This document shows, piece by piece, positions 36,626 to 49,135 of a stretch of DNA of 64,000 nucleotides. The translations under genes were made by a program, and so were the position numbers. Under the pieces are notes generated by a model, which saw nothing but the letters and a program-made list of their open reading frames with translations, did not search any database and was not told the origin of the DNA. The DNA lies in assembly GCA_000497125.2 (NCBI GenBank), contig CM035319.1, positions 1,604,001 to 1,668,000 on the forward strand, read 5' to 3'. Position 1 is the stretch's first letter, and every line of letters begins with the position of its first letter. The DNA is from Spironucleus salmonicida. Lineage: Eukaryota > Fornicata > Diplomonadida > Hexamitidae.

Positions 36626-39600
36626 ATGCAGTTAAAATTTAATTAAACTCTATAGCCAACCTCTACTTTTGCTGCTTCCATATCATCAATGGACTGGTCA
36701 CCTGATGGTAAGAAGTTAGCGGCGGCATCTCTGGACCGTCAGATTCACTTCTATAACGAAAACGGCGATCGCGTTGAAAAAATTGGCATGCGAAGTTTCG
36801 ACCTTTAAAAGCCTAATTAGAACTTTATTCCTACTTCAATCTCTTTTTCGAGCGACGGAACAGCCCTTGCAGCAGGTTAGTCCGATTGTGTGGTATACGT
36901 ATTTTCTGTAGGTAAAAATTTCGAAAAGAAGTCAATTTCGAGCCGCTTCCCAGTGCATGCATCTGTAACCGCAGTTTGCTGGATGCGAAGCGAAGACAAT
37001 CCATTACAAAGCGACATTATTGCAGGCTGCTGCGACGGCAGCGTTTACAAGCTAAATGTAGCCAAAAAACAGATCCAGCCACTCTGCAGCTTCCAAAACT
37101 TCACGCAATTGCTCTAAACCAAACAGGTTCCCTGCGATTTACAGGTAGGACAGCCAGGAACCCCAGTTCATAGCATCTTGAGAGTCTCTGACTCCTCAGT
37201 CGTAATTTGTAACGAAAACGGCATTTCAGCGCTCTACGAAAGCGAAAATTAACTCCTCAAAGTCGCTTCCAGACACCAGTCCAACATAACTGCAACGGCA
37301 GTTTTCAGACCCAGAAACGTCGACAAACCATTCCTGCTAATCTGCGACACGACCGGCAAAATCATCGTAAACGCCGTCGAAACGGGCCAGGCACTCGCCC
37401 AAGTGCAAGTGAAGACGCCCTACCACACGATTTTCACCTCCGCGGTCGGAAATCCGGCTGGAAACGGCGCGCTCATCGCGTGCAGCTACGGCGTGTACTA
37501 CATAAGCCTCCAAAGCGTGAACCCCATTTCGCTCATTGGCGACCTCTCCAGTTCGCTCGAAATCGCCCTCGCAGACGGGCCCCAAACGACGATTTCCGCG
37601 CTCGTCTGGAAGCCCGATTCGAGCCAAATTAACGTCAGCAACTCGAGCGGCGGAATTGACATGCTGAGCCCGAGTTTGAGCAGTTCGACATATTGCGGCG
37701 TTGACGTCACGAACACCGCGCCCAATAAAGCTCAGCTTTTGCTCAAAAACTTCAACTCCAAAAACTTGAATTTGCAGGCCGGCGTTTTAGAGCTTTTTGC
37801 GAGCCAAAGCACGGAAATGAAGAGCATAAAATCGTACCCGAAAACGCTATTTGTGGACGCCGTGAAAACCGGAAATTGGAGCTAATCGATGTATTTGGTC
37901 GGTTACGGTGATCGCAGCATTTGCATTTACAGCTTCGAAATGGACATGATTTCGGAAATTCAGATCCAATTGGGACACGCTGATAAGCTCTATTTCGATG
38001 TTGGCGTAAAACGCGTTCTTGTGGTCGCAAATATGCAGTTGGGTGAGTTTACGGTCATTTACCTTCCACAATTGGCCAATTAGCAGCCGATTATGTTCAC
38101 AACGATCAGGTAGTGCTCATTTGCTGCTAAAACTGTTATTTCGTGCTCGCCACAATTTGACACTTCAAGAAAATTCGTTTTGGTGAGCCATTTGGGTGAA
38201 GATAGACAGGAATTCGTTATCACTGAATTGACTCCACCAGATCAAGCTGATGACTTTTCGGAGCCAATTTCGATTATTGCTAGAATCAAGCATACAAGAA
38301 TTATCGACTGGATCGACATGTCCCCAACGGGAAAATTCGTAATGGTTCGCGATGTTTCTGGCGCAATTTTGATTTATTCAATTGAAACTCAAAAAATGAT
38401 TGATTTATCACCTACTTTAGGTAATGGAATCATCGTTTGGGCGTGCCCATTTGACGTAATTGTTGCCCAGGAGTAGGCTGACGCGCCTATTTTAGTCTAC
38501 TATAACCCGGGAGATTCTGATGACAAACCAGATCTTTTACAGGTTCCTACAGATAATGGAGGCTGGAACTTGTAGTATTTGGATTCTTCGCAGGTGGCGC
38601 TTTCTGGAGCCCGCCAAGCAGCTAATATTTTTGCTATTGTTTCGCGTGCTGATGGGGAGAGAAAATTGTAGTTATAATTGGACGGCGATCTTCTTTTGTT
38701 CAACATGCTTTTATAAAAATAAGAGGTCAATGGTGCTTGTATTTTGCTTTCCAAATCTAATTCTACTAATAAGAATTAGTGGATGCGTTTGTGTCAGTTA
38801 GCTTTGCAATAGCATCAGTTTATGGTTGTTAGCAGATGTTATGCTGCTTTGGGAGATTTAGGACTTTCAAAGTATTCTAGATAAGTTTTCAATGAAATAA
38901 AACAAAACTCAAAATAGTTTGAATCAGAATACGTTTAATAAACTTATTGTGAGGCTTAGGTCTGTTTAATTAAAGGCGATCTGGATGGATACGAAAAGTT
39001 TATTGTTTAATGTGGTAAAAACGAAGAGGCTCTTAAAATGTATCGTGAATTGAAGCTGTACCATAGAGCCGAACATATTTGCAATGAAAACGAAAAAGAA
39101 TAACTTTACTAAGAATCTATTGATTGGCTGATTTCGACTTCCTAATCTACACTTGCGGCATAACTCAAGGCCTAGAAAGGCGATTTCCGCGGTGCCTTAG
39201 AGCTTTTGATGAACGATAGAGCTTATTTAGCTGCTTTTGAGCTATGTGTCAGAATTCTTTAACAAGATCCCGACGGTTTATCTCAACATGCTGTGGAAGC
39301 GTTAGCATCTAATTTAGAGTAGGCTGGCCACTTTATTCAATCTGCTTACCTCTGTAAGATGTCCCCAATTAAAGATTCAATGCGCGCTCTGGCATTATTC
39401 AGAAGAGGGGCTGCTTATTAAGAAGCTATTTCGCTCGCTCGTCAAACCCTTCCAAATGAATGTATTTACATCGAAAAAGAATGGGCTGACCAGCTAGTTA
39501 CAACTGGACATTATGATTAAGCAGTTTAGCATTATATTGAGGCTAGAGAAACACGTAGAGCAGTAGATGCCGCATTGAAAGCTAATGACTATGATACCGC

Positions 39601-42265
39601 CGAGCGTTTACTTCAAAACTCTTAAATTGAAAATAGCATCGAACTTTGCTTACGTTTAGCCGAAGCAAAATTCCTTTCTGGTGATATTGATGGAGCAGTC
39701 AAATGGTTTGCTTCTGCAGATACTCCACTTCTTGCAGTTGCTGCCTTCACGTCAGTCGGAAGATACCAGGAAGGCGTCAACTTTGCCGTTTAGAACTTCC
39801 CAGGAAGCAACGTTGCTGATGTACTTCTCTAAGAAGCCAGACGTCTTATTTAGATAGAACAAAAACGCACTTACAACACTCAAAACAACTCTACAATCTC
39901 GGCTGCTTCTGTTTTGTAAAGAATGGAAAATATGTCAGCGGTTCACGGAGTTTTGGCTGCTAGAGATCTTCTTTAAGCAGCTGGAATGCATGAGCACGTT
40001 ATAGAATTATTACAATCTAACTAACTTTACGATGAGCTTGTAGTTTACGCTAAAGAACAAAAGGTAAAGAGTCTTCCAGACGTGTTATAATTCGCAGCAT
40101 AGGCCAAGCGTGCTAAAAATGACATGAGAGGTTGTGCAAATCTTTTAGGAGATTTGTGTGTCGAATTATATATGGAATCCTAACAAAACATCAATAGATC
40201 GCAATCTGCTTAAGCAAATTCTTTATTGAAAAGAACACTTTCCGAAGCAACATTAATATTCAACAATTTAAACATGTACGAAGAAAGCATTTAATTAGCT
40301 AAAAAGTGTAACGACGGTGATACGCTGGTTAACGTAGCTATTTAGTGGATTTCTAATCAACCTTCATAGATGCAGAATGTTATTTCTTTGATTTCTAAGC
40401 TAGGAAAACTTGAGTAGACTATCATAAAAGCAACAGAGCAACGCATGTTTGCTATTGCAATGCAATTAGCCGAAAATACTGCAAACCCGGAGACTGCAAA
40501 GATAGACATTTGGTACAGATAGGGCATGATTTTAGAATAAGACATGAAGCTTTAGGAAGCTGAACATGCTTATACAATGGCATAAAGAAGTGCCGAGGCG
40601 CTTCACATGTACATTGACCATAAGCGCTTTTTCGACGCCGAGCGTGTCGCTAATAATATGCCTAGTGGTTAATAGAAGGAGCAAGCAATTCGCATGATTA
40701 AGGAGGGCCGCGCTCGTGCTTTATTAGACGAAGGCAAGTATAAAGATGCTGAACAACTTTATTTAGAATTAGATTAAATTGACGACATAGTTGCTCAATA
40801 TAGTAAGCGTCAGATGTGGTAAGAGGCTCTTAAAATTGCTAAATAGAATGGAAGACAAGACTTGGTTGTTAAAATTTCCGAAGAATTCGCAGATTAAGAC
40901 AACAAGAAGATTAAAGAGAGCGCGGTTATACCGGGAAGCTAGACAGGTCCAAACATGTCTGACATTCAAACCAGAAAGAAGGAATAGAAACCATAGAACA
41001 CCGGCCCAGTCCCGACCACTCTTCGCGGTTAGATAATCTAAGCCGCAAAATCTGGCGGTGAGATTTTCTTGGAATTCTTACTAAAGAGGGCCCACCAATT
41101 ATCTGATCTTGCACTCTAAAAATCGGTTTAGGACTAAAATATAGCTGACGATGTCGCCATAATCGGGTCTTTAATCCCTCATTTCAACTCAATTCCTTCT
41201 AATGAAGAAAGAGCAGTTTATCTCGCAGCCACATATCTCTCCTAAGGTGTTCCGCAGACACTTATGAACGAGAACGATAAGTCTAAATCAACTATTTCCC
41301 CACTTTTCAACAGTTAAATGAACTCTGCCTATCTCCTTACCCTAGCTAAAGCAGTTCTCAGTTTAGAATTCACCGAAGATGACTATATTTCCAGAGTTAA
41401 TAAGCTTGAAGTCCAAAGAGATGGAATTTTCTAGAAAGTTAGAAACATTTTGCTTATGTACAGACAAGCTCTCATGGCCAATTAGAAAGGTCAGCAACTT
41501 GCCTCCCAGAACAAAATACTTATTATCCCCGGTGATGCTGAGCTTTCTAGATGTACTGATGCTATCCATTTAGTTGTTTAGTGCGCATAGTCATTATCTA
41601 ATCCAAACACACCCCAGCAGCTTCGTGAGAAGTGTTAGATTACCTCTTCGTTAGTGCGCTATTGTGATATCATTCCTGTAGACCGCTGTCTTGCTTTAGC
41701 AGGATTGACCTGTAAAAAGTTTTACCAACTCCTCTAAAACGAGACTTCGCCTCAGGCGGTAGCTTTCCGCCGCGCATTTGGAGGCTAGGCTTTTGTATTC
41801 TTAAACCGTCTGTTAGACGTTATTGAGCACCAGCAAACTGGTGCCAAGACAACGGGAGATCTAGATGCTTCAGATATACGCTAAACTGGTATTCCATGGG
41901 ATGTTTCTGTTCCTAGATTAGCTTATATTGGCGAATCAAGTTTAGAAGATGCTCGTGGGTTTGTGATGAATATGTCAGTGTAATAGGCGGACGCTGAATA
42001 AGACTTGCCTATAGAGTCGTGCCCTCACGGTTGTGGAAGCGACAGATGGACAGGAGCTACATCTTGTACAAAGTGCAGAAATACGTCTCCAATTTGTTGC
42101 ATTACTGGACAACACGTTATTAATGCACATTTGAAGACAATTCCTGCTCAGCCAGCTTGTAATGTCTGCCATTCGTATGCCCGCCCAGCACCATGGAACA
42201 ACTATATCTAGAAAACTAAGAGTTGCCCAGTTTGTGGTGAGATGGCAAACCCTATGAGCAAGTGA
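36626..42265 (+). CDS. IFT172: Intraflagellar transport protein 172 (IFT172)
   Basis: 1879 residues, one exon, from ATG 36626 to TGA 42263-42265. IFT172 is a peripheral subunit of IFT-B trains that move cargo in flagella. The N-terminus MQLKFNQTL, then MDWSPDGKKLAAASLDRQI and GTALAAGQSDCVVYVF, matches the first IFT172 propeller. WD blades extend to about residue 620, followed by a long TPR-like solenoid to about 1700. Residues about 1755-1790 (SDIRQTGIPWDVSVP, LEDARGFVMNMSVQQ) match the conserved IFT172 C-terminal segment. The end is unusual: residues about 1798-1876 hold at least nine Cys in CxxxC/CxxC pairs (TSCTKCRN, CNVC, SCPVC) around CITGQHV, resembling the zinc-binding tail of IFT144/WDR19. 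Codons 250-420 are GC-rich. Confidence 0.93.
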
Positions 42266-42712
42266 TGATATCTGCATTTTTTTTAATTAGATATATTTTG
42301 ATCTTAACAGGTTTAAGACAAATATAAGAGATAATATTTAATATGTTAAACTACACTATATTTCTATAAATGATAACCAAGATTAATAATAGGTACTAAT
42401 TATACGAAAAATTTGAAATATTATAATAGAATAATTTTCATATAATATTAATATTCGGGGAAATTTAAGTCTGATTCTGTATAGCTAAGAAAACACACTC
42501 TAGTAAATACAAATTTTAAAATGATAAAACAATGTTTATAGTGAAAAAAAGTAGTACTACTGAATAAAAAATTTAGATAAATTGATATAATTTATCAATT
42601 TATTTTTAGTTAGCAAAATAAATTTAGTATTTGTAAGATTTTAGTAATTTACTTATAAATATAAAATAATCTGATATTATGATATAGTTTTTTAAATATA
42701 AAAATTATTTGT
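42266..42712. other. AT-rich intergenic region
   Basis: 447 bp between the convergent ends of IFT172 and the flavodoxin-like gene. Nothing recognisable. Confidence 0.55.
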
Positions 42713-43162
42713 TCACTTAAACTTCTCGGAAATAGATTCAACCCACTTATTAAGTACATCTTCTATATTATCTTTTGATGCTCTGTCAAATTTGACTAGA
42801 TCTATCATTCTCTGGCCTCCCAGCTAAGCAAATATTTTATCAGCATTGATGCTAGCCTAATTGTATTTCTTATGTGAGGAGCTTCCAATTCCAAATACAG
42901 CAAACTTTTTATGTTTAACTAAATCTTTTAACTGATCAGTTTATGCAAATAGTAACCCGCCTTTTCTTGCAGAAGAAGGATGGTCACCATCAAAAAATGT
43001 TGAAGTCAAATATATGAAATCTTAATTCATTTATTCCTACTTTATATTTTTAGATGAAATAGGTTCAGAAACGTTAATATTAGCTCCTTTTAATAATTTG
43101 AATAACTTATTTGCTACAGACTTGGTCTTCCCCAATTGGGATGAATAAATAATTTGAATCAT
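42713..43162 (-). CDS. Flavodoxin-like protein, 149 aa
   Basis: ATG at 43162, TGA at 42713-42715. The N-terminus IIYSSQLGKTKSVANKL matches the phosphate-binding loop of flavodoxin-like FMN proteins (T/S-x-x-G-x-T/S). YLTSTFFDGDHPSSA fits the second FMN loop (TST.GDG.PP), and FAVFGIGSSSHKKYN fits the third (.VFGLG...Y). The length is that of a single flavodoxin-like domain, without the reductase module of CPR-type proteins. An electron-transfer partner is likely encoded elsewhere. Strong fold-level match; exact function unknown. Confidence 0.85.
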
Positions 43163-43505
43163 TTTGTGTACTGTATACTTTACAAAATTTTTATTTTAGT
43201 TATGCTAACCGATTATTAATCAAGTATATCCGATCATTTCTTTTTTTAGATTTATTTGGTTTATAATAAAAATAATTTTAGTAGTATATAATATCTACAC
43301 AATATAATAGATTCCTTGCACCAACTAAATTAATACGTTTTATGCTAGTTTCGTGTAGTAAAATAGAAGATAATATCCTTATAAAATATCAGAGATAGAT
43401 GATAAATAAAATAAATGAGGTCCAGATAAAGTATACGACTATATCAGAGTAATTTAATAAAAATAATTATATCATACCTTCGTTTAACAAATACTTCCTG
43501 ATGTT
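43163..43505. other. AT-rich intergenic region
   Basis: 343 bp upstream of the flavodoxin-like gene and downstream of the next minus-strand gene. No gene or repeat recognised. Confidence 0.5.
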
Positions 43506-43973
43506 TCATAAAATTTTTTCTAACAGTTATTCTATTATATCTTCAAGATTTAACATATCTAATACTTAAATTTCTTAAACAATAGCTTGAATTTTTTGGA
43601 TATCTTTTTCAGCAATAACAAAATAACAGTAAATTAATAACAAGGTCTTCGTCAGAGAAGAAAAACCAAGTATTTATTATTTGATACTTTATTTTCGGGT
43701 AATATTAAGTATAATCTTAATAAGAAGATCAAATTCATTCTACTAGAACGTTATATCCTATAAATGAATGAAATTTTAAAATATCTAGATAATCTATTAG
43801 CTCATATTTGCTTAAGTAGCACAGTATGACAACATTTAGAAATTCAGCCGTTAGTTCATAGAGATATACTAATATAGATTCGAAATTTCGCTAAGATTAT
43901 TATTATTAAACTACTCAAGAATAGGGATTATTTGTTTCTGTAAATGTTAAGGTAGTGACGATTGAGTTCCCAT
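43506..43973 (-). CDS. Small helical protein with possible N-myristoylation site, 155 aa
   Basis: ATG at 43973 and TGA at 43506-43508, with a TATA-like stretch immediately upstream. The N-terminus MGTQSSLP fits the N-myristoylation consensus (Gly2, Ser6). The rest is helical and Ile/Gln/Leu-rich (EQFNNNNLSEI, IIQIFQNFI). The first 50 residues slightly recall a degenerate EF-hand region, as in calcineurin-B-like or TLDc-family starts, but no calcium loop is intact. Membrane association is inferred from the Gly2 motif only. Confidence 0.6.
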
Positions 43974-44793
43974 TATTTTGTATATAATATATTTCATATA
44001 TTATTGCTAATTAATATAACAAATATAATGTGGTTTAATTTCGGTTTTCAAGATTAAACCTATTATTAACTCTTTAAAGTACCTATATGACATTATCATA
44101 CTAATTATAATAGCTATTTCACATTCTTAATTATTACTTATTAATTTATTTCTGATTAATAACATGTTATTATATAATTTATTTTAATTTATTGTATATG
44201 AGATTTATGAGTCCACAAACTAGCATTTTAAAGAAACATATATACAAAATATTTTTGTTATATAAGTTATTAAATATAAAATAGCAAAAAACTAGGACGA
44301 AATTATTTATTTGAACATATATTATATTTAATCTAAATAGGGAAGTTGATACTATATTATAGCATTAAACTATAAAAATAGAATTATATGAATCTATTCT
44401 GAATTATAATATTATTTTGTAATTATAAATAGTACAGACTTGTTAGAATTAACAGTATCATTGCACCTTTATAATATTTACTAAATATAAGAATGATGCT
44501 TAGATTAATATGAAATAAATAATATGAAGTAATGATAATACTGTAATTTTTAGTTAACATAGATAAAACTAGCCAGTCCAAAATTAAAAAATATATTCCT
44601 GAACAATAATTGTCCCATTCATGATGAGTTATTCCAATAATACTATATTCTATAAATATGATTGATGCTATTAATTTTATTTATTCATTTGCTTTTAAGA
44701 TTATCCAGTTTTAGTTTTATATTAACTAAATTATAACTTTGCAATTATGTGAATATTAAATATATAATATATTCAATATTAAAATTTTAAAAG
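43974..44793. other. AT-rich intergenic region
   Basis: 820 bp between divergent starts at 43973 and 44794, with many TATA-like stretches. No coding signal beyond chance ORFs. Confidence 0.55.
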
Positions 44794-46170
44794 ATGGATA
44801 TTGCAGCCTTTAGAAATATTATCCTCCTACAAAATCCCAATTTACCTCTTGATACATTATATAACCTAAAATTTACACCAGATTTTCTAATTCGTGGACC
44901 CACAGCATAGAGACTATTAATAATTCACTTTCTACTATCTCAACTAGATGTGGAACGGTCAAAAATAGCATTTTAGCATTCAATTACCTCCAAAAACTAA
45001 TCTAGAATAACTCTTACAGACCCAGTAAAATTTAGGTAAATATCACATCTTTGGTTATCAGAGATTCAAAACTAAGCAAAATTTGAAGTTCCAGGAGTAA
45101 GTGATTTATGCAGTGGTAATGCCAAGAATCTTAAGCTTTTATATTAGTTAAGTAAATTTGTTTTACGCATTAAATCACAATAAATTATTCGCGAACTTGA
45201 ATTAACGTAGAATTCACCATTTCACTCATTAAATTAAAATTTTACTTCAGACTCATATGATGCAACAATTCTAACTCTTAAAACTGAGCTGAATTCATCT
45301 TCTGAAGAATTTGAAATTCTTTTAAAAATTAGTGATAAAATGAACCAAAAAATGGCAGATCTTCACAGAAACGGAACAACTTTCATAGAAATAAATGAAG
45401 AAGAATTACATCTAAAGCCTGAGCTTGCTGGTGCTATAAGTAAAATCTAGTAGTTTTACAATTTCAACGAATTGGATTTAACTAGGTAGTAGACTGAAAC
45501 TGTCAATCTAAATGAATTATTACATTTAAGTCAGCTTTATAAGCGGAACAGCTAGTAAATTAACTTATCTGATGTATTTAATGGATAGTTGATCGTAGCT
45601 AATGAAGTTATTTCAAAGTTGCAAAATGATAGCAAATCTAGTTTGAATATAGATTTTAAAAACTAGATATTTTACTAAAAAATGGGCGAAATAGGTGCTC
45701 TGATTAGTTAAAAAATTATTATTTTATAAGCTAAAGTTGACGAAATTTTACCAGAAAAATCTCTTATTTAAAGTTAATTTATGAAAAAGGATAATGTTCT
45801 CAATTTACAGCATTTCTCAGTGCTTAGTGATTTTACAGAGACGGCACGCAATTAACTTAGTGAAATGAACATACATAATATAATAGATATGAATAGTTAA
45901 AACTGCGATACATCAGTTTTCGAAGATAATGAGTTACGATTCTCTATGATGAAAAGTGTAGCAGTAATAGAACATACACCAGATGACATGAATAACTTAG
46001 GAATGTCTAGAACAAAAAGTCAATTTTTAACTGTTAAAGATCTGAAAAATGGGAAAAGCGAAGGAACTCTTGCTAGTAGACTTAAAAGAACAGTGGGGGG
46101 TGAATATGGTATGGAGACTTTTGTGGCTGGAAAAGTTGAGGGTGTGAGGGAGTTTTTAAGGGCCGAGTGA
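44794..46170 (+). CDS. HAUS6-like augmin subunit, 458 aa
   Basis: ATG at 44794 and TGA at 46168-46170. Residues about 28-135 follow the HAUS6 N-terminal pattern: F-x-P start, RLLIIHFLLSQLDVERSKIAF (compare the FxVxxYFLFxxLDxxR element), PVKFRQISHLWLSEI (compare FRKxxxxWLxxI), and a later C-S-G-N-A/x-K..LLYQLSKFVL (compare SPGGPKFIxLLYxFARYV). The middle is helical and the C-terminus is polar with a basic patch. Augmin nucleates microtubule branches on existing microtubules with gamma-tubulin. The assignment is by eye from the N-terminal domain; the protein is shorter than animal HAUS6 (about 950 aa), whose tail is disordered. Confidence 0.65.
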
Positions 46171-46769
46171 CATGTATTTTCCAATAGATTTTATTTACAC
46201 ATAGGTTTTTAAAATAATACGTTATTAATATATAATATTAATTTAATTATTATAATAAGATAAAACTTTAGTAGATGTAACAATTATATCATTATGCTTG
46301 TTATTATATGACAGTTAAACTATCATATTAAGTTGATATTTATTATAATAAGATTTATTTTTATTCTAGATTTTTGAAAAATAGATCAACTTGTCTTCAT
46401 TCGATAAGCTAAAAATAATTTTACAGTAATTAAAAATACTCAAATTTCTGTTAAATTTACATTGATGATACGGATAAAAATTTATTAAAATTACTAATAA
46501 ACCACGATAGAATTTTACTTTTTATCAACATAAAATTTACATTTTATCGGGATTAGTCAATCTTACCAAGTTTATAATTGATTTTATAACTTTTTATTTA
46601 CTTTAATATACTAAATTTTCACATACAATAACACCTTCACTTATGGTTTTAGTAATCATCCACTTACCATTAATGTTCATACCCATCCTCACTCACTACA
46701 ATAGTATACATTGCATTATTAATATAATGTACTTATTATTACGTTATATATTACATTTCCCTTCCTAAA
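46171..46769. other. AT-rich intergenic region
   Basis: 599 bp upstream of the gene at 46770. A TATA-like stretch lies at about 46740-46755, just before the start. No other feature. Confidence 0.55.
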
Positions 46770-47591
46770 ATGACAAACATTATTTCGACAGCGTATTGTT
46801 ACTATCTGCGCCAAGAATACACGAAATCAGCAATTCTTCTGCTCTCCATACCAACAATTTCCCTATCCCAATTATTTCTGCTATCAAAAATCGCGCTTGT
46901 TCTCAATAACCTAAAAATCGCCATTTTCGTGCTAACCAAGACCACTGATTACCGGATTTTGGCAAACTTGACCCTTTTCGAGCCTTTGAAGCGCAAAATT
47001 CACCACATTCTGCAGGCCCAGAACCTGCATCCGCTGCAGCAGTGCCATGCGCTGAAGCTGCTCACTCTACCCACCGCAGACGCAAAAAACTACGAGAAAC
47101 TGCTCCATTTCCAGCTTGCCCTGCCACCTAACCTGGCTGCATCGCCGCTTGAGCGCAAGCGTTACAAGGCCTGTGCGGGGCTGCTTCGCGCATTTTCGAC
47201 GCAGCAGCAGGACGCAAAAACCGCGCTGCTGGCGTACTTCCAGAAGCACTTCCAGGGTGCCGGCGATGCGCTTATTGTCGCACTGATAGCTCTGGACCAG
47301 CGCTTTGTGCCGCTTTTCACGCCCTGCAGGACGCTGCGGCTGGCGCAGAGCCTGCACGGCGGGGACTTCGCTGCGCTGCGTTCTCTGGGCGACTGGGCGC
47401 TCAGTTTAGAGGAAAAGCGGCTTCTGGGGCTGATTTTGCACCGGAAATTCGGGCCGAATTTGCAGGTTCTGGGCGGGTGGAACGCGGACGTCCGGGAGGT
47501 GCTAATTATGGCGGATTTGAGCGCTGTACTAGTCGATTCGGACGGCGCCTGCGACGTCGGTTTGCTCGAGCGCGCGGTGGGGCGGTAGTGA
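46770..47591 (+). CDS. GC-rich helical protein, 273 aa
   Basis: ATG at 46770. The frame runs to GGG CGG TAG TGA, so the last residue is a TAG-encoded Gln before TGA 47589-47591. It is helical and Leu/Ala-rich, with repeat-like helices (LRQEYTKSAILLLSIP, YRILANLTLFEPLK), perhaps a TPR-like or PCI-like solenoid; not firmly recognised. The first 60 codons are AT-rich. From about codon 70 the gene becomes very GC-rich, and all internal Gln codons are CAA/CAG. A long antisense ORF overlaps it, but the sense start has the usual TATA-like context and a protein-like pattern. Confidence 0.7.
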
Positions 47592-48649
47592 TATAAGTGT
47601 GTAGATTTTGGGGGAGAAACGTTGAATGGGCTATTTGGATTTTTTTTGTTGTTTAGAGGTAAAATTGAGTTTAATTAAGAGCGAACTGGCTGGCGAACTT
47701 TTCCTGCGCTATGGGGAGTAGAAATTGGAGATAATGGTAAGTTTCGTTAAGAGGCGTAGCTTGGTATATAAATTTTAGCCCAGTTAAATTTTTCATTATA
47801 GGACATAATGGCGAATGTGTGAAATTTTGATAGTATGAAGGTTCAGATTCATAGTTTGGGTGATAATTTTGGTATTAATTATTCAGTCAAATTTAAAATT
47901 TCATGGCCAATGTGATGTTAGATAATTAATTTTTAACAGTAAAAATAATAGCTTAAATAAATCGTTTAAAACTACTAAGGAGATGGAGAATAGAATGATA
48001 GAAGAATTCATAGCATAATAAAAATATACTTTCATAAATAAAAATATTTATGGTGAGGAAATTAACATACACAAGCAAATATATTAGACCCTCGACTTTT
48101 GATAGGAATCATTACTTCTTATTTCGTGTGATATGAATTTCCAATTTCTTATATTATCAAAAATAAAGAACTTACCATTGGTAATTCAAGAAATTATATT
48201 ATATAATAATCTAAATACGTATAACAATATATATTCTGTAATTTATTTATGCAAATATATATTTTATCAGGTGTCAAATTTTTATTGTCTATTCATATTA
48301 TTCATTAAAATATATAATAAAGATATAGTATTAGGAGGATAAGAATTTACTTTGCTTAGACTCAACATTGAATAAAGAATTAAGGAAAATAAGAAATTAG
48401 ATTATACAGTTTACTGTAAAATGAGTATGTGTGTATATGATTATACTCTTAATGATACTAATTTTCATATTTTTAACAATAGGCCAATTATCATATACAA
48501 TGGAAATAATAACAATCGCAGGAGGATTTTGTGAAACTAAATATCATCTAAATCTCGTTATCAAAATTGTATCGATTGATATGAAATAACTCTTTGGATT
48601 AGAAAGTTTTAATATCAAGTTTACACCAACCTCAATATTTATAGGATTA
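47592..48649. other. AT-rich gene-poor region
   Basis: About 1.06 kb. ORFs of up to 69 codons exist but look random. The left end overlaps the antisense ORF discussed in findings. No RNA gene recognised. Confidence 0.5.
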
Positions 48650-49135
48650 TTATTTCATCAAAATTTCATTATTAGCATCTATTATACGAAATAACACATC
48701 ATAACCAGCATGCATAGTAAGTGGGCGATAAACTCTACTTGTATTGTTTTCAAGTCATAATCCCTCAGAAAAGCATATCTGATACTTTCCACTTATATTT
48801 TTTATTACCTCATATATTCCAACCCTACAATTCACATTTAAAAACACTCATTTACGCTGAGTCTACTAGATCCAATAAATCTCATTGACTGGTCAAAATT
48901 CGTAGAATTATGCCCAATAACTGCACCAGAAGCATCAGACCATCTAATCCCCATTTTTGTAGTATTACCAAAAATAGCCTAAACCGTACACTGAACAATT
49001 TCAAACCAGAGCACGTAAGCCTATCACTTAAACGTGTGGCACATCCAATCGCATCCAGCAACTCCAAATACGTTTATTACCATATCATAACGAAAAAGCG
49101 AGATAGTAGACTTCAATTTATATTTTGAGAACATT
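48650..49135 (-). pseudogene. Decayed protein-coding remnant
   Basis: On the minus strand, protein-like fragments appear in shifting frames: KMGIRWSDASGAVIGHN and NSTNFDQSMRFIGSSRL (ATG complement at 48952-48954), then after a frame change VGIYEVIKNISGKYQICF, then after an in-frame TGA SRVYRPLTMHAGYDVLF. A further piece (VINVFGVAGCDWMCHTF) lies upstream, before another TGA. No single frame stays open, so this looks like a degraded gene beside the satellite block. The family is not recognised. Chance cannot be excluded. Confidence 0.4.

Noticed and set aside
37337-38071. Several minus-strand ORFs opposite IFT172
   Set aside because: Shadows in a GC-rich stretch of a confidently identified gene.
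36626-42265. Assignment of the WD/TPR protein as IFT144/WDR19
   Set aside because: Only the Cys-rich tail resembles IFT144. The N-terminal propeller (including the MQLK start) and the pre-tail segment match IFT172.
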